A stretch of DNA of 64,000 nucleotides from Holacanthus passer (GCA_025331565.1 JAFREQ010000066.1:1302001-1366000); one strand, 5' to 3'; shown: positions 37,460 through 49,995, counted from the first letter of the stretch. Numbers and translations: made by a program. Notes: generated by a model from the sequence alone, not told the origin.

Positions 37460-39442
37460 TCAGGGATTGGCGACCATGACGTCATCGATCCAGTAGAGGA
37501 ACTCACACACTTTGACATAGACTCCGGGGTAGTTCGGCAGGGCACAATCCTGACCCCATGACACCAGACCGTGGACCTCTCCAAGACACACCAGAGGGCT
37601 GCCAGAGTCACCCTGACAAACACACAGGGAACGAGTGTGAGCAGTGATGAATTCTTCCACACATACTGAGCTGCGAGTCCACTTTGGAAGGATTCTCTGG
37701 AAAACTCACATTGCATGCATCTCTGCCTCCATCCATGTATCCGGCACACACCATCCTGCGTGTGATCTTGCCAGGATAGGCGTTCTCACAGTCCTGCTCG
37801 TCCACTATGGGCATGTCCAAACACTGCAGACGGAAGGGCCAGAACTCTGGAACAGACAGAACAGAGACAGTCACAGAAGTCTCTCAGGCATGTTGGGCAA
37901 GCAGATAAAAAACATGAAAAAACAATAATGTGTTAGTTCATTTTTCAATGTGTTCTCACTTCTCCAGCCTGTCTATCGCTTTCGGTCCCAAGCCCATTTG
38001 TTCCTGCAACCCCAATTCCAAATAAGTTGGGACGCTGTGTAAAACATCGATAAAAAAAGTGGTGACCCTTGTAAATTATATATTTGTTGAAGACTATTTC
38101 TAGAATTCCCACCAGACGTTTCCTTTAAAGCTGCTATGTGTACGATTGGAAACTGGCCAACTTTGACATCCTCCAGTGGAAACCTAACTAAAAAGACACA
38201 ATGGCAGGCAGCAGTGCATGCAGCCACCACCTCCCACTCTCTGCCCAGTTTGCTCTTGGGGACTCTGAAGCAAATGAAGAAAGCAACACACTGACCTGTT
38301 TCACCAGGATCGTCTCGTTTTTCCAGAAACAAAACATTCTGCCCTCATTCAAAAGAAGCTCAAATCACATTCTACACCTAATGGTATTAAGTCCTTTTAA
38401 TCAATTAAGCTGTACAGTTTAAATTAAATCAACCCACCATCGTCTCCCAAGGCCATGTCACCCCAGCCAGACACAGAGCAAGGGATGCCCCCTACTGGGC
38501 ACCCTGTGGGCAATGGGATGGGTGCAACTGCATCAGTCACCTCCACTGGGTGGTAGAGCTTGATCAGCATGATGTCATAATCCAGAGTCTGATAGTCATA
38601 ACTACACACAGAGAAAGGTTTATAATTGAGTTGTTTCTCTGCAGTGAATGAACGAATCAGATGAATGAATGAATCAGATGAGCATGAAATCATGCAGAGG
38701 AAGAAGATTCTCAGATGGGAAGGTTCGTTTTTTTCACTCACTTGGGGTGCCAGATGATGGTGTCAGTCTTCAGGAGCTGCTCAGTGCCCTCAAACACTCG
38801 CACATCGTGATCTCCCAGCATGATCTGCATGGCAAAGGGACTGAGAAAGAAGGCGAAATACACTAGTAAAATGCACAAAAAAAGCTTTCAGTATTTTATT
38901 TTTTTGTAATTTGAATGAAGTCTCTGAAATTTCTCTATTTTGCAAAGACTGAAAAGCAAGGTCTACCTTTTTGTATTCATTTGTATCTCAAAGGGAAAAA
39001 AATGCATAAAAGCACACAAGACACGTGGTTAAAAAAAAAAAGAACGATGCGTAACTGAAAGCAGCCTTTTCTCCATCAATGCATACTTACTTGTACCAAC
39101 AATGGGCAACGGAGAGCACCCACTGTGTATTGATGAGCACTCCTCCGCAGAAGTGATAACCATAGTTGAGGGAGGCCATGTATGGACGAGAGTGAGGCTC
39201 ACACTCGTGTCCGCCAATGATCCGGCCATTTTGACGGGGAACTGCCGCTGTCGCACAAACACACACAGAAAGAGACTGAGAGTGACAGAAAGATTTCAAA
39301 GTTATCTCGAACCACAACTTTCCATTATATTTTTGAAATCTCTCATGTGTAAGTGTGTGTGTGTGTGCATCCTTGTTCATGTGTCTTTATCTGTGTCTTT
39401 ACCAGCAGCTCCGACCATCAGGAGCAGAGCCAGCAGTCTCAT
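37460..39442 (-). CDS. Trypsin-like serine protease T1 (divergent)
   Basis: A secreted protease of the trypsin family. Exons (minus): 39442-39403, 39247-39091, 38840-38742, 38601-38438, 37846-37710, 37612-37460; 249 residues. A signal peptide (MRLLALLLMVGAA) is followed by a short propeptide ending NGR, then IIGGHEC. The triad is His62 (SVAHC), Asp108 (LDYDIMLIKL) and Ser202 (GDSG). Asp196 (trypsin Asp189, in RDACN) predicts cleavage after Lys or Arg. Twelve mature cysteines fit six disulfides. Oddities: the propeptide lacks the acidic run cut by enteropeptidase; the usual GDSGGP is GDSGSP; residue 192 is Asn; and an extra phase-2 intron lies at HPN|YDY just before the catalytic Asp, absent from T2-T5. 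It is head-to-head with T2. The exact orthologue is not clear. Confidence 0.9.
38008..38050. repeat. MITE-like repeat, copy 2 (short)
   Basis: The stretch CAACCCCAATTCCAAATAAG followed by TTGGGACGCTGTGTAAAA is the terminus of the family at 33468. It lies in T1 intron 4. Confidence 0.65.
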
Positions 39443-39487
39443 TGTGTCAGGTGAATGCTCAGAAGACACCTGGACACACCCGGCTCG

Positions 39488-39495
39488 TATTTATA
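39488..39495 (-). promoter_or_regulatory. TATA box of T1
   Basis: TATAAATA on minus, 46 bp upstream of the T1 start codon, which fits the short 5' UTRs of pancreatic protease genes. Confidence 0.7.
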
Positions 39496-40415
39496 CCCCA
39501 ACAGCCCCACTGTGATCAGCTCGTCACCCCCCTTCCTGTTTTCCCTCTTTCTGTTGACCCCATCTGTGTCCTCAGATTTTATTCTTACCTCTTGGCGCTA
39601 AGTGTCAACCCAAATCTACTCTCTTATCATGCTCCTATTTTCATGTTTGCCCTCTTCTGCCCCATCTGGCACACCCCCTGTGGTTATACCATCTGTGCAC
39701 CTCATTTACAAATGTGGACCAAGGTCTCCACACATTTAACACCTGTTTAAGATTCTCTCATTGGTCACTCATTAATGGCAAGCTAAAATATAGAAATGTC
39801 GAAAACAGTTATATAAGCTTCTTTTAGGCTTTTGTCCAATAAGAGAAAAGGGTTGGAAAAAGAAGAAAATTACAGCAATAACTGTTGTCTTTACCCAAGA
39901 GGCTCCATTTGCAGACCTATTATGAATCATAGTTTTGGTTAAAGTCAAAATAAGCTAATTAAATGTGCTGTTCTCCGGCTCGGCTTTCCGTTGCCCTTGA
40001 ATAAAAGCCAAGAGAGGTGAGAAAGAAATCATCTGTGATCTCAGCAGCAGAAAACAAAAACAACATGCTGTATGGGTCATTTTTTCCTGTGCCAGGTAGC
40101 AATCAACAGCCTTTGATCGATAATGATGGTAATATATCGTTTTATTCTGGTATTAAAGCAATATGTCATAACACAATAAGGCTGGTTACAACGATTTAGT
40201 TACACTTGTGTCGACCATAAGTTCGTAGGAGTTTGCCGAAAACTCATGTAAGATGTGGCCCACTTATTAACCGAAAGGATGAATGTGGCACATAAGGAGA
40301 TAAGGTTATTTCTCAGGGCAGGGATTGGGCTGGGAGGAGTGGACAAAGATTCAGGAGGTGGGTGGAGGTATGGAGGTGTGGAGGGGGGGGGCATGCGGAA
40401 AAAGAGGAGTTTAGG
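39496..40415. other. Divergent promoter region between T1 and T2
   Basis: About 0.9 kb separates two opposite TATA boxes. A short G-rich stretch (40364-40392) precedes the T2 TATA box. No other gene is seen. Confidence 0.6.
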
Positions 40416-40422
40416 TATAAAT
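40416..40422 (+). promoter_or_regulatory. TATA box of T2
   Basis: TATAAAT, 49 bp upstream of the T2 start codon. Confidence 0.7.
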
Positions 40423-40470
40423 GCAGCGAGTGGCGGATTGTTCTCGTCCGGTCTGTTTGTAGGAAGGCTG

Positions 40471-42044
40471 ATGAAGATGATTGGCCTCATTGTCCTCACA
40501 CTGCTGGGCGTTTCGGGTAAAGCACATCTGCAGCATGTACAATAATTTTAGGGTTAAAAAAAAACCTGTAACTATCACAAATATGAAGAATTTTGTATTT
40601 CCTTCACGCCACAGCTGCAGCCCCTGCAGATGACAGGATTGTGGGTGGCTACGAGTGCGCAGCCCACTCACAACCCTGGCAGGTGTCCATCAATATCGGC
40701 TACCACTACTGCGGGGGCTCCCTCATCAACGATCAGTGGATCATCTCTGCTGCCCACTGCTGGCAAAAGTTTGTATTACATCTATGCACTCAGAAGTTGC
40801 TGTTTGAACTGTATGTTTCAAACAATTGTGATTGTTTTGTTCTTTGCCTCTATTTTAGCCCATATTCACAGATTGCTATCTTGGGCGACCACCACATCTG
40901 GGTGAACGAGGGCACGGAGCAGTACATGGCAGTGGACGCCATCTACTGGCACGAGAGTTACAACTACGAGACCCTGGACTACGACATCATGCTGATGAAG
41001 CTGGTACACCCTGTCACCTTTAACCAGTACGTTCAGCCTATCGCCCTTCCCGGAGCCTGCCCCACACCTGGGGACATGTGCCTGGTGTCCGGATGGGGGA
41101 ACATCTACAGTGATGAAGGTGAGGTGCACCTGATGCTGACTTTAAAATTATTAAAACATTCGGCTTATGATAGCAGATAATTTATTCAGTTGTGATCCTG
41201 CTGTTATTTGTTGAAGTCACGTGAAGACAAATGACAAATTATTACACTCTTGGCCTTCCATAGTTGAACAAATTTGAACAAAAGCCTCTAATAAACCATT
41301 GAATACTGATATACATTGATTTCTAGACATTCCTCTGTTTTAGTTGAAGAGGACCACCTCACCTACTATCACAAAAATTATCAAACATCTATGAAATAAA
41401 ATAGACACACTACAAAGCAGATGCCATATTTAAAGATAGTAGATATTGTTTGGGTCATCATCTACTAACTTTTAACTAATTCTGAGACAAGATGCAAAAA
41501 GATATTCCTATCCAAGCCCAACATTTTCATTGGACCCACCCCTTTAAGTTCAAACCAACTAGCTGCTGTTTTAAAGACAACCACAGACGTCTGATATTCT
41601 GTGGTAATGTTTCTTTACCTTTCTGTTTTGTTTTTAATCTACAGTGTTCAACCCATTTTACCTTCAGTGTGTGGAAGTGCCCATTCTGTCCAACCAGGAC
41701 TGTGAAGTTTCCTACCCCGGCCGGATCTCTGACCGCATGGTGTGTGCTGGATACCCGGAGGGAGGCAGGGATGCCTGTCAGGTATTTTTACACAGTTACA
41801 TCGCACATCAAATATGGCTTGGTGGTCATGTAAAAAAAAACATGAAATGGGATGAGATCTGATCTTCTTCTTCTTCCTCTTGCCTGCTCAGGGTGACTCC
41901 GGTGGTCCTCTGGTGTGTAATGGGGAGCTGCAGGGTATTGTCTCTTGGGGCGAGGGCTGCGCTCAGCCCAACTACCCGGGCGTTTACACCAAAGTCTGCT
42001 CTCTGATGCCCTGGATCACAGATATTCTCTCCAGATACAGCTAG
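40471..42044 (+). CDS. Trypsin-like serine protease T2 (divergent)
   Basis: A secreted trypsin-family protease. Exons: 40471-40516, 40615-40768, 40859-41118, 41645-41781, 41892-42044; 249 residues and the canonical five-exon trypsinogen layout. The signal peptide (MKMIGLIVLTLLGVS) could also start at the second Met. The propeptide ends APADDR, followed by IVGGYEC. The triad is His63 (SAAHC), Asp109 (LDYDIMLMKL) and Ser202 (GDSGGP), and Asp196 gives Lys/Arg specificity. The donor of exon 2 (AA|GTTTGT) is weak but the frame across it is consistent. The protein is closer to T1 than to T3-T5 (shared WHxxYxYxTLDYD, GDH in the calcium loop, equal length). It may belong to the divergent Y-type (group III) fish trypsins, which is only a guess. 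Confidence 0.92.
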
Positions 42045-42204
42045 ACTGTGATCTCCCATCACAGAGCTCCGTGAGCGAGGGGGAAACCTGAGAGAGATTG
42101 AGATCGAAGGAGACAGAGACAGGAGGAGGTGGTGAGCCAGACGGAGAAACAGTGGGAAAGAGAGACGAAAAGAGATGTGAGATGTCTTTAGTCAGGGCAC
42201 AATG

Positions 42205-42210
42205 AATAAA
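42205..42210 (+). terminator. Poly(A) signal of T2
   Basis: AATAAA, about 160 nt after the T2 stop. Confidence 0.7.
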
Positions 42211-43186
42211 ATCTACCATTTTGTGATGCATCAGTGTGTTAGTTATTGTTGGCACTACTGTTGTGCTGCATCTGCTCCCAGTTCGGATGCTCTTCAGATT
42301 TTTTACTTTATTTCATTTCAGTGGTAACATTTCCCCAAAAGCACATAGAAAACAACAATCAAAAAATTACAGCTGATGTCAGTGTGTGATTTTTTTTTTT
42401 CTTGGCCCATATCACCAAATAATCACATCATGAGGTTTCAATCAAAATGAGACACAGAAACTAACTGTTGCTTTAAACTATTAATGAATGAATAGCTTCG
42501 GTGTTTAGCATTTGGAAGCTTCATGAAGAGTGTTAATAAGGTCTTGTCAGTCTTTTAGTTTTCTTGGAGTACATGAACACTGACCTCATTTTGATTTTCT
42601 GCCTCCTGAGTGAAAACGCTCCGTGCACCTGGAAAAGAAGGGCACAGATGTTGCTACAGCCCATTTATCAATGTCACTTTACCACAAGGATCTGAAAAGG
42701 CATTCGACTTCAATTGAAATTTGTCCACTGATTTCCATTCAGATCTGAGAACGTGGCCTCTATAAAATTCATATGGCAGAGAAAGTGAAAGAACAGTTTT
42801 TTTGTTCAGCTGAACTTGTAAATTTTATACTTAAGATGATAAATGCTCTTTCTTCACTTTTTCCATCTCACTGCTTTTCAGTCATTTGATTTCCTTTCAA
42901 CATTTTCCTTTATTCTGACAAAGTCTGAGATGTTGTAAAGGTCGAAGTAATTCTTCTTCAGAAACTGATTTTGCTTTTGAAAATGATCAAAAGTGTGCTC
43001 ATGCTTGGAAGATCTTAACACCTAAGATGTGGATGTGTAGTTTTCAACCACACCAGCAGATTCTCTTTCATCATCATGGTTCAGTTGAAGCAGGACATTC
43101 AAACCTATGATCTCTCAATTCCTGACTTTTTTTACAGCAACATCCAGCCTGAAATGAATGTGACATTTTTTGATTAATTCTGTGAG

Positions 43187-43230
<44 letters not shown>

Positions 43231-44428
43231 TTATGAGAACAGGAAAAAAGCTTAGCAGAAAAAATTGCGAACTGATGCAACACAAGTTTGAAGTTATACA
43301 TTTTTGATGATCATCTGACAGCATCATTCAGTGAGAGAAAATCATCACCTTTAAACTGTCATCACCATTCAGGTACACGTCATGATGCTCAATAATACTG
43401 CAATTGCTTGTGTTCAACAACAAGAAAAATGTCAACGAGAAGAAAAGAAATGTCATGCTTGCCATAATTGCCTTGTTTTCTTGTCCATGAAAGGTTAGTC
43501 GAAACTGTTGGTTGAAAATCAGCCATCATCAGTCAGTTGCACCCAAGTGTTGGCACGTGTTTGACACTTTTGCAGCAAGCACTAGGCTGAAATCAATCGA
43601 TGGACAGTTGCACGGAAATATCTCCCATCTGCTCTTCACAGACAGAGAAGATTGCGGTGCACCTGCTGCACTGTCCAGGAATGTGGATTATCCCTCTTCA
43701 TCATTATCACGGCGACATGAGATGCAGAAGGAGATGATGAAATGGAATATGACAGGAAGACAGATCGGTAAATGAATGACTAAATGTAAAATTTAAAGTC
43801 CCCTTTAAAAACCATTTTGCATATCCATTTATAATTAATGTATTCATAATTCAAATGCTGGGGAATGAATTTGAATTATTAATTGGCAACAACCGCAGCA
43901 GACATCCCTCCTCTAATGACTTGTGAGACTTCTAATACTGTATAATGCAGAAGTGCCCACAGTCCTTGCACAGGTCCTTCGAGCTGCATTATAAATCCAT
44001 TCAAATACGATGAAAACAGCTGAGTTCAAACTAGTGCACTACTAATATGGTGGTCAATATAGTGTATATTATACTTTAGATGGCATTAATTAGTATATTT
44101 ATCAATGTCTTATAATCCAAGGAAAAATGCTTGCTGAATTAATTTATTTTTAAGTCATTTCTGGGTAAACTGATGATTATCAATCATTCATAATGCACAA
44201 TGTAAGGAAAGCTCCATGCAAATGTGAATTCCAGGTACATTTATAACTTTAGCAGCCAATATTGTGAAACACTATTAATCATTTCAGTTCAAACCAGGTG
44301 TAATATAGTGCAGTGTTGTTGGGGACCTGAGAAGTCAGTCATAATAAAACATAAATAAGATTCTTAGTTTTTGAACTATACTCCAAAATCTGTTCTTTGA
44401 AATGATTTCACATAAAGTAAGATGTGCT
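42211..44428. other. Intergenic region between T2 and T3 (tail-to-tail)
   Basis: AT-rich with no gene visible. It contains a 37-base A run at 43192-43228. Confidence 0.6.
43192..43228 (+). repeat. Long A run
   Basis: Thirty-seven consecutive A residues; it may be the tail of an old retroposed insertion, though no body could be identified. Confidence 0.9.
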
Positions 44429-44442
44429 TTTATTTGTTTATT
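44429..44442 (-). terminator. Double poly(A) signal of T3
   Basis: Two AATAAA hexamers (44442-44437 and 44434-44429 on minus), about 85 nt after the stop. The same pair is found after T4. Confidence 0.75.
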
Positions 44443-44524
44443 TGTCATATTGTCCAGCACAGAAGATGGAACATAAAGAGCAAATGATGTTGAGCTGCTT
44501 CACTGGACTTGTTGCGTGGACCAC

Positions 44525-45902
44525 TTAGTAGCTGGCCATGGTGCTGTCCAGCCAGCTCTTGAAGATGCAGACCTAAACATGAAAAAAGACCAGTGTTAGA
44601 ACAGCGAATCAGCTTAGCATTGCAGCTCAGGCTGACAGAATAAACTGGACGCAGCGTGCTGATTAATATCCTGGTTACCTTGGCGTAGACACCAGGGTTG
44701 TTCCTGTCAGCACATCCGTAGCCCCAGGACACAACACCCTGCAGCACACCGTTGCACACGACGGGGCCACCGGAGTCACCCTGAGAGTGGACAATGTACA
44801 ATGTGAATGAAGGTTACATATAACACGCCATACCAGGGCCATTTCACACAGTTATTGCTGTATTCCTGCATGAACAATGAATTACATACCTGGCAAGAGT
44901 CCTTGCCTCCCTCCAGGTATCCAGCACAGAACATGGAATTAGTGATCATGCCGGGGTAGGCGTTTTTACAGACCGAGTCAGACAGGATGGGGATATCCAG
45001 GCACTGCAGTCTGTCACCACTAACAGCTGCAGATCAAGACAGAAAGAAAGAGGTTACACTGGAGTTGTAGTCAAAACCTACATGTTGACAGCACAATGCA
45101 GGAGTCAGTACTCACCGGGGTTCTCGGTGTTGCCCCAGCCAGAAACTCTGCACATGGTGCCAGCGGCAGCACAGCTGGTGGGCAGAGGCACAGGCTGCAC
45201 ATATGAGTTCAAGGTGGCGGGCTTGCTCAGCTTGATCAGCATGATGTCATTGTTGGTGTTGTAGGCGTTGTAGTTGGGGTGGCGGATGACACGGGAGGAT
45301 GCAATGAACTGCTCGGTGTTCTCTTTGGTGGTGATGTCGTGCTCTCCAAGACGCACCTCAATACGACTGGAGAGGAAAGACGGGATTAATGGCAGCCGAG
45401 TTTCATGATGCCTGTTTGAATCAGATTCATGCAAACATGCAAAACTTTGTCTTCATAATATGAAGGAGTGACATACGACTTGTAGCAGTGAGCAGCAGAC
45501 ACAACCCAGTTGGCGTTGACCAGGGAGCCACCACAGAAGTGGTAGCCAGAGTTCAGAGACACCTGATGGCGCTCGGAGTTGCGTGGGCACTCATACCCTC
45601 CGACGATCTTGTCGTCCTCTATGGCAACTGAAAGCACACATGTCAGCAACAAGTTTGCTTAAAGTAACTCTCTACCAGTAAAATGTTTTAATGAAAAAGG
45701 TCTCTTTGAATTCAGAATGTCCTTTTGTGTATTTTTAGTCAAATCAGCCAGTCTCAAATTTAAAACCCTCACTTTAGGGAGATGCTATGGTTATTCTGGA
45801 AAACAGTCTGGGATAAAGACTGTGAGCTGAAATGAAGGCAATCAAGGGAGCTTCACACTCACAGGCAGCTCCGAGAAGCAGGAGGAAGACCAGGGACCTC
45901 AT
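44525..45902 (-). CDS. Trypsinogen T3
   Basis: A classical pancreatic trypsinogen. Exons (minus): 45902-45863, 45627-45477, 45366-45116, 45026-44890, 44780-44679, 44572-44525; 242 residues. The signal peptide MRSLVFLLLLGAAFA is followed by the activation peptide IEDDK, cut before IVGGYEC by enteropeptidase. The triad is His60, Asp104 (NNDIMLIKL) and Ser196 (GDSGGPVVC), and Asp190 sets Lys/Arg specificity. There are six coding exons: an extra phase-0 intron splits YAK|VCIF. From exon 2 to past the poly(A) signals it is almost identical to T4, introns included, but exon 1 and intron 1 differ clearly. Protein differences from T4 include NAYNT versus SSYNL, Met versus Val in AAAGxCR, and Met versus Glu in YPGxIT. 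Confidence 0.95.
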
Positions 45903-45950
45903 GGTTGCTATGTGATCCTGTTGATGTGAGAACTTCACCTGGACCCCTGG

Positions 45951-45956
45951 TTTATA
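45951..45956 (-). promoter_or_regulatory. TATA box of T3
   Basis: TATAAA on minus, about 50 bp upstream of the start. The bases after it up to the ATG (ATCAACAGGATCACATAGCA) match the T4 leader. Confidence 0.7.
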
Positions 45957-46004
45957 TGCATAGTCAGGAGAACTGCCCTGCTGTCCGGTAATTCTCATTG
46001 GTCA

Positions 46005-48640
46005 GTGAGGAGCCAATCTCCGTAATGGAATATTTAGGTGATTCATTTCCAGAAGTTCAAAGAAACACGTTTCATCGTAGAAGTAATGATGGTTTTCTTG
46101 TCTGTAAAACTGGAAAATCATAAGGGAAACTATGAACATGGATCATTTTGGCTGTACAATATTTATTAATTTTAATATCGGGATAATGAGGTTAAACCTG
46201 TTTTTGTTATCACTTTATTTTTTAATATTATTATGTAGAATTAAAGCATTGACCATACATGACTTGTCTCATAAGATGAACACTCACAGTCCGATTCACT
46301 GTTCAGAGAGGTTCAACATTTCAATACTCCTCGTTAAAACCTAAGATGTACATTGTACTTATACAGTCTTTATACTTTACAATTCTCAACAACATTTCAG
46401 AGAGATATATTATTTTTTAATCAACTTAATTTATCTATTGGCTGTTCTCAGCAGAATTATGGTTTAGATGCAAAATTGATTATAAGCTCTAAACTATGAG
46501 TTATTGCTATTAAACAGTATTTGTAGTTTGACTTGGCAGCACTTTGTCCAACTCATCTCTATTTTAAAACATCAATAATTAAACAGTCTGCAAGAGACCA
46601 TTTTTCACAATGAGTCCTTCTCCTGTTTCTTTTCTTTAACTTAAAGATTTCAATGCAGGCTTTTCCAGAAGGTTATTTAGTGTTGCTACTTGTTTTTGGT
46701 AAAGGTTTGACCTCACCACCTATTTGTTGCAACGTGGCTTGTGTTTTGCCGGTCTGATTGCACAGGTACACAAGTCACCTCTATATTTAGATGTCTGTAA
46801 ACACAGTATCTCACAGCTGCATGCTTCTCAACACCTGTTGCCTCAAAACTAAAGGTATGTGAGGTGAGGCTGCCTTTGAGAAACAAATGATAATCTTTGT
46901 AATATTTTTTATAAGGCACTTTTCAATAAATAGATAGAAAGCAGTGGTGGAAGAAGCACTCAAGTCCTTCACTTAAGTAAAAGTAGCAAGTCAAAAACAC
47001 TCTCTTATAAGTAAAAATCCAAAATAAAAATTACTACTTAAGTAAAACTATTACTAGTATTAGTGGCCACTTTGCTGAAAACACCTTTGTGTGTATACAT
47101 AGACTTTAATCTATAATAATGCATCATAGTTTAGTTAATTTTGTATGTAAAATGAAAGTAACTGGCAACTATACATGTTAAATAGTCAAGTAGAAAAATT
47201 GCCTTTGAAATGTAGTGGAGTATAAAGTAATTTTTTTTCTTTCTCTCAGTCCAGATTGTACATAGAAAGCTCTCCTGTTCACTTAAGAACAACAACTCTT
47301 ATTTACAATTATGGCCTGTAACCTGCTGAAAACCTCCGTCTTAATAAGTCATATATATTACATTTGCATTAATAAGACAACTTGTATTATTAGAAAGAAA
47401 AAAATCATTGCACAGAAGATTTTTTTTAATTTGTCTTAGTCAAACAGCTGGATTTTTCACATACTGCCTTTACTCAAGGGTGAGTCATCAACCAGTGTTA
47501 GAGGAGTCGGCCGAGATACAAAGAGTTCATGAAACTTTCCTTAAAACAGGCCAGACATAATGACATAATAGCTGCATGTCTTATAATGAAATCAATGTAT
47601 TCGGAGACCTTACTTAATAATTACTGTATTAGCAAATAATAGTGTAGTCACATTTTTCTAATCACTGTTTGACAATCAGTTTAATTGCTAAGACATTTAA
47701 TAGTCAGTTACCAACTTTAGTGTAGTTAAAAATACAATTTAAGAACATCTATAAAAATGAGGAACAATCCTAATAATATTCTATTATTCCCACAGTTAAC
47801 TAAGAAAATACTGTACATAGTGGATCAGAATCCTTCGAAACACTGTGTGGATTTTGAATTTTCAGATTTCATTCGATTCATTCATATTTATCATGTGTAG
47901 CAGCTCCAATGAAACATCGAAAAAGTTGCAGCACGTATCTCAGTTTGACCTCAGAAAAGAAGATAAAAAGTCAGTCACTGGACAATGACACTAGAACTCA
48001 ATAATAAATGTGAAATCCCTGTTTATTCACTGAAATGTGTCCTTACTGGTGATGACAGTAATTGTGCAATTAAGTGATTTTGTTTCTTGGTGTTGTCTCT
48101 TGTCACTTCATTAAATCAACACTGTTTGACACATGGGTTGGTTTTCCTGTGAAGGCCACAATCACAACTGTGGTTATAAACCATCTTGAGAGTTGCAACC
48201 ATGTCTTCACAGCACAAATCTCTCCATGTCATGATTAACGATTACAAAATACACTCTGTGCTAAATACGGATGCAGTCCCATTTATAAAAATGTCACATG
48301 AAATGTTTAGTTCAGAAATAGTCATGGCATCATGAAAGATAGAAAGATAGTTTTTGTTCCTTGGATAAGTGAACTAATTTAAAGCACATACAGGCGTTAT
48401 GCACTCAGAGATCAATCACTCCATATCATCATCTGAGTGCTGCTTTTTTTAATATACTGTGAATACACACATTTGTTTCACTGGGAATATTAAATTGATT
48501 TATTCCAATGGCCCTAACCTTTACTATTGCATTTCTATAAAAGTCTAACAAATAATCCGATTGCACACATTCACCCATGTCAGTGTCCAGCCAACAAAAT
48601 GTTTGCTTTTCCAGTACCCAGAAATCATTTTCCAAAATCT
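46005..48640. other. Spacer between the inverted trypsins T3 and T4
   Basis: A 2.6 kb AT-rich head-to-head spacer. Apart from a dispersed repeat (46944-47235) no gene is seen. Confidence 0.6.
46944..47235 (+). repeat. Dispersed AAGTAAAAGTA-type fish repeat
   Basis: Starts CAGTGGTGGAAGAAGCACTC and continues with CTTAAGTAAAAGTAGCAAG, ending GAAATGTAGTGGAGTATAAA. This abundant teleost family is also present reversed at 22015-22262. Confidence 0.65.
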
Positions 48641-48641
48641 T

Positions 48642-48709
48642 GATTGGTCAAAAAAAAACCTTGGGGGTGTGTTGAGCAGGGAACAAGCAGAAGAGCTTCA
48701 CTATATAAA
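48642..48709 (+). promoter_or_regulatory. T4 proximal promoter
   Basis: A CCAAT box in reverse (GATTGGTCA, 48642-48650), a GGGGTGTGT word (48663) and a TATA box (TATAAA, 48704-48709). T5 has the first two in the same order (51756 and 51774). Confidence 0.65.
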
Positions 48710-48756
48710 CCAGGCCTCAAAGAGAAGTCTGTCATCAACAGGATCACACAGCAATC

Positions 48757-49995
48757 ATGAGGTCCCTGGTCTTCATTCTGTTCATTGGCGCTGCTTGTAA
48801 GCATATCTTTGCTCATGTAATCATTAGTTCTAATCAATGAATTTTAAAAAAGTGTTTACTTCATTGCTGACTGGCCTCCTGTGTGCTTTCAGTTGCCATA
48901 GAGGACGACAAGATCGTCGGAGGGTATGAGTGCCCACGCAACTCCGAGCGCCATCAGGTGTCTCTGAACTCTGGCTACCACTTCTGCGGTGGCTCCCTGG
49001 TCAACGCCAACTGGGTTGTGTCTGCTGCTCACTGCTACAAGTCGTATGTCACTCCTCCATATTATGAAGACAAAGTTTTGCATGTTTGCATGAATCTGAT
49101 TCAAACAGGCATCATGAAACTCGGCTGCCATTAATCCCGTCTTTCCTCTCCAGTCGTATTGAGGTGCGTCTTGGAGAGCACGACATCACCACCAAAGAGA
49201 ACACCGAGCAGTTCATTGCATCCTCCCGTGTCATCCGTCACCCCAACTACAGCAGCTACAACCTCAACAACGACATCATGCTGATCAAGCTGAGCAAGCC
49301 CGCCACCTTGAACTCATATGTGCAGCCTGTGCCTCTGCCCACCAGCTGTGCTGCCGCTGGCACCGTGTGCAGAGTTTCTGGCTGGGGCAACACCGAGAAC
49401 CCCGGTGAGTACTGACTCCTGCATTGTGCTGTCAACATGTAGGTTTTGACTACAACTCCAGTGTAACCTCTTTCTTTCTGTCTTGATCTGCAGCTGTTAG
49501 TGGTGACAGACTGCAGTGCCTGAATATCCCCATCCTGTCTGACTCGGTCTGTAAAAACGCCTACCCCGGCGAAATCACTAATTCCATGTTCTGCGCTGGA
49601 TACCTGGAGGGAGGCAAGGACTCTTGCCAGGTATGTAATTCATTGTTCATGCAGGAGTACAGCAATAACTGTGTGAAATGGCCCTGGTATGGCGTGTTAT
49701 ATGTAACCTTCATTCACATTGTACATTGTCCACTCTCAGGGTGACTCCGGTGGCCCCGTCGTGTGCAACGGTGTGCTGCAGGGTGTTGTGTCCTGGGGCT
49801 ACGGATGTGCTGACAGGAACAACCCTGGTGTCTACGCCAAGGTAACCAGGATATTAATCAGCACGCTGCGTCCAGTTTATTCTGTCGGCCTGAGCTGCAA
49901 TGCTAAGCTGATTCGCTGTTCTAACACTGGTCTTTTTTCATGTTTAGGTCTGCGTCTTCAAGAGCTGGCTGGACAGCACCATGGCCAGCTACTAA
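48757..49995 (+). CDS. Trypsinogen T4
   Basis: A classical pancreatic trypsinogen, the inverted near-twin of T3. Exons: 48757-48796, 48893-49043, 49154-49404, 49494-49630, 49740-49841, 49948-49995; 242 residues. The signal peptide (MRSLVFILFIGAAFA), the activation peptide IEDDK and the mature start IVGGYEC are all intact. The triad is His60, Asp104 and Ser196, with Asp190 for Lys/Arg specificity. The extra intron at YAK|VCVF is present. Exon 1 and intron 1 differ markedly from T3 (intron 1 is 96 nt here and 235 nt in T3), whereas identity is nearly complete from the end of intron 1 (GTGTGCTTTCAG) to about 50155. Both genes look functional. Confidence 0.95.

Noticed and set aside
44525..45902. 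T3 as a pseudogene copy of T4
   Set aside because: All six exons, splice sites, catalytic residues and poly(A) signals are intact.
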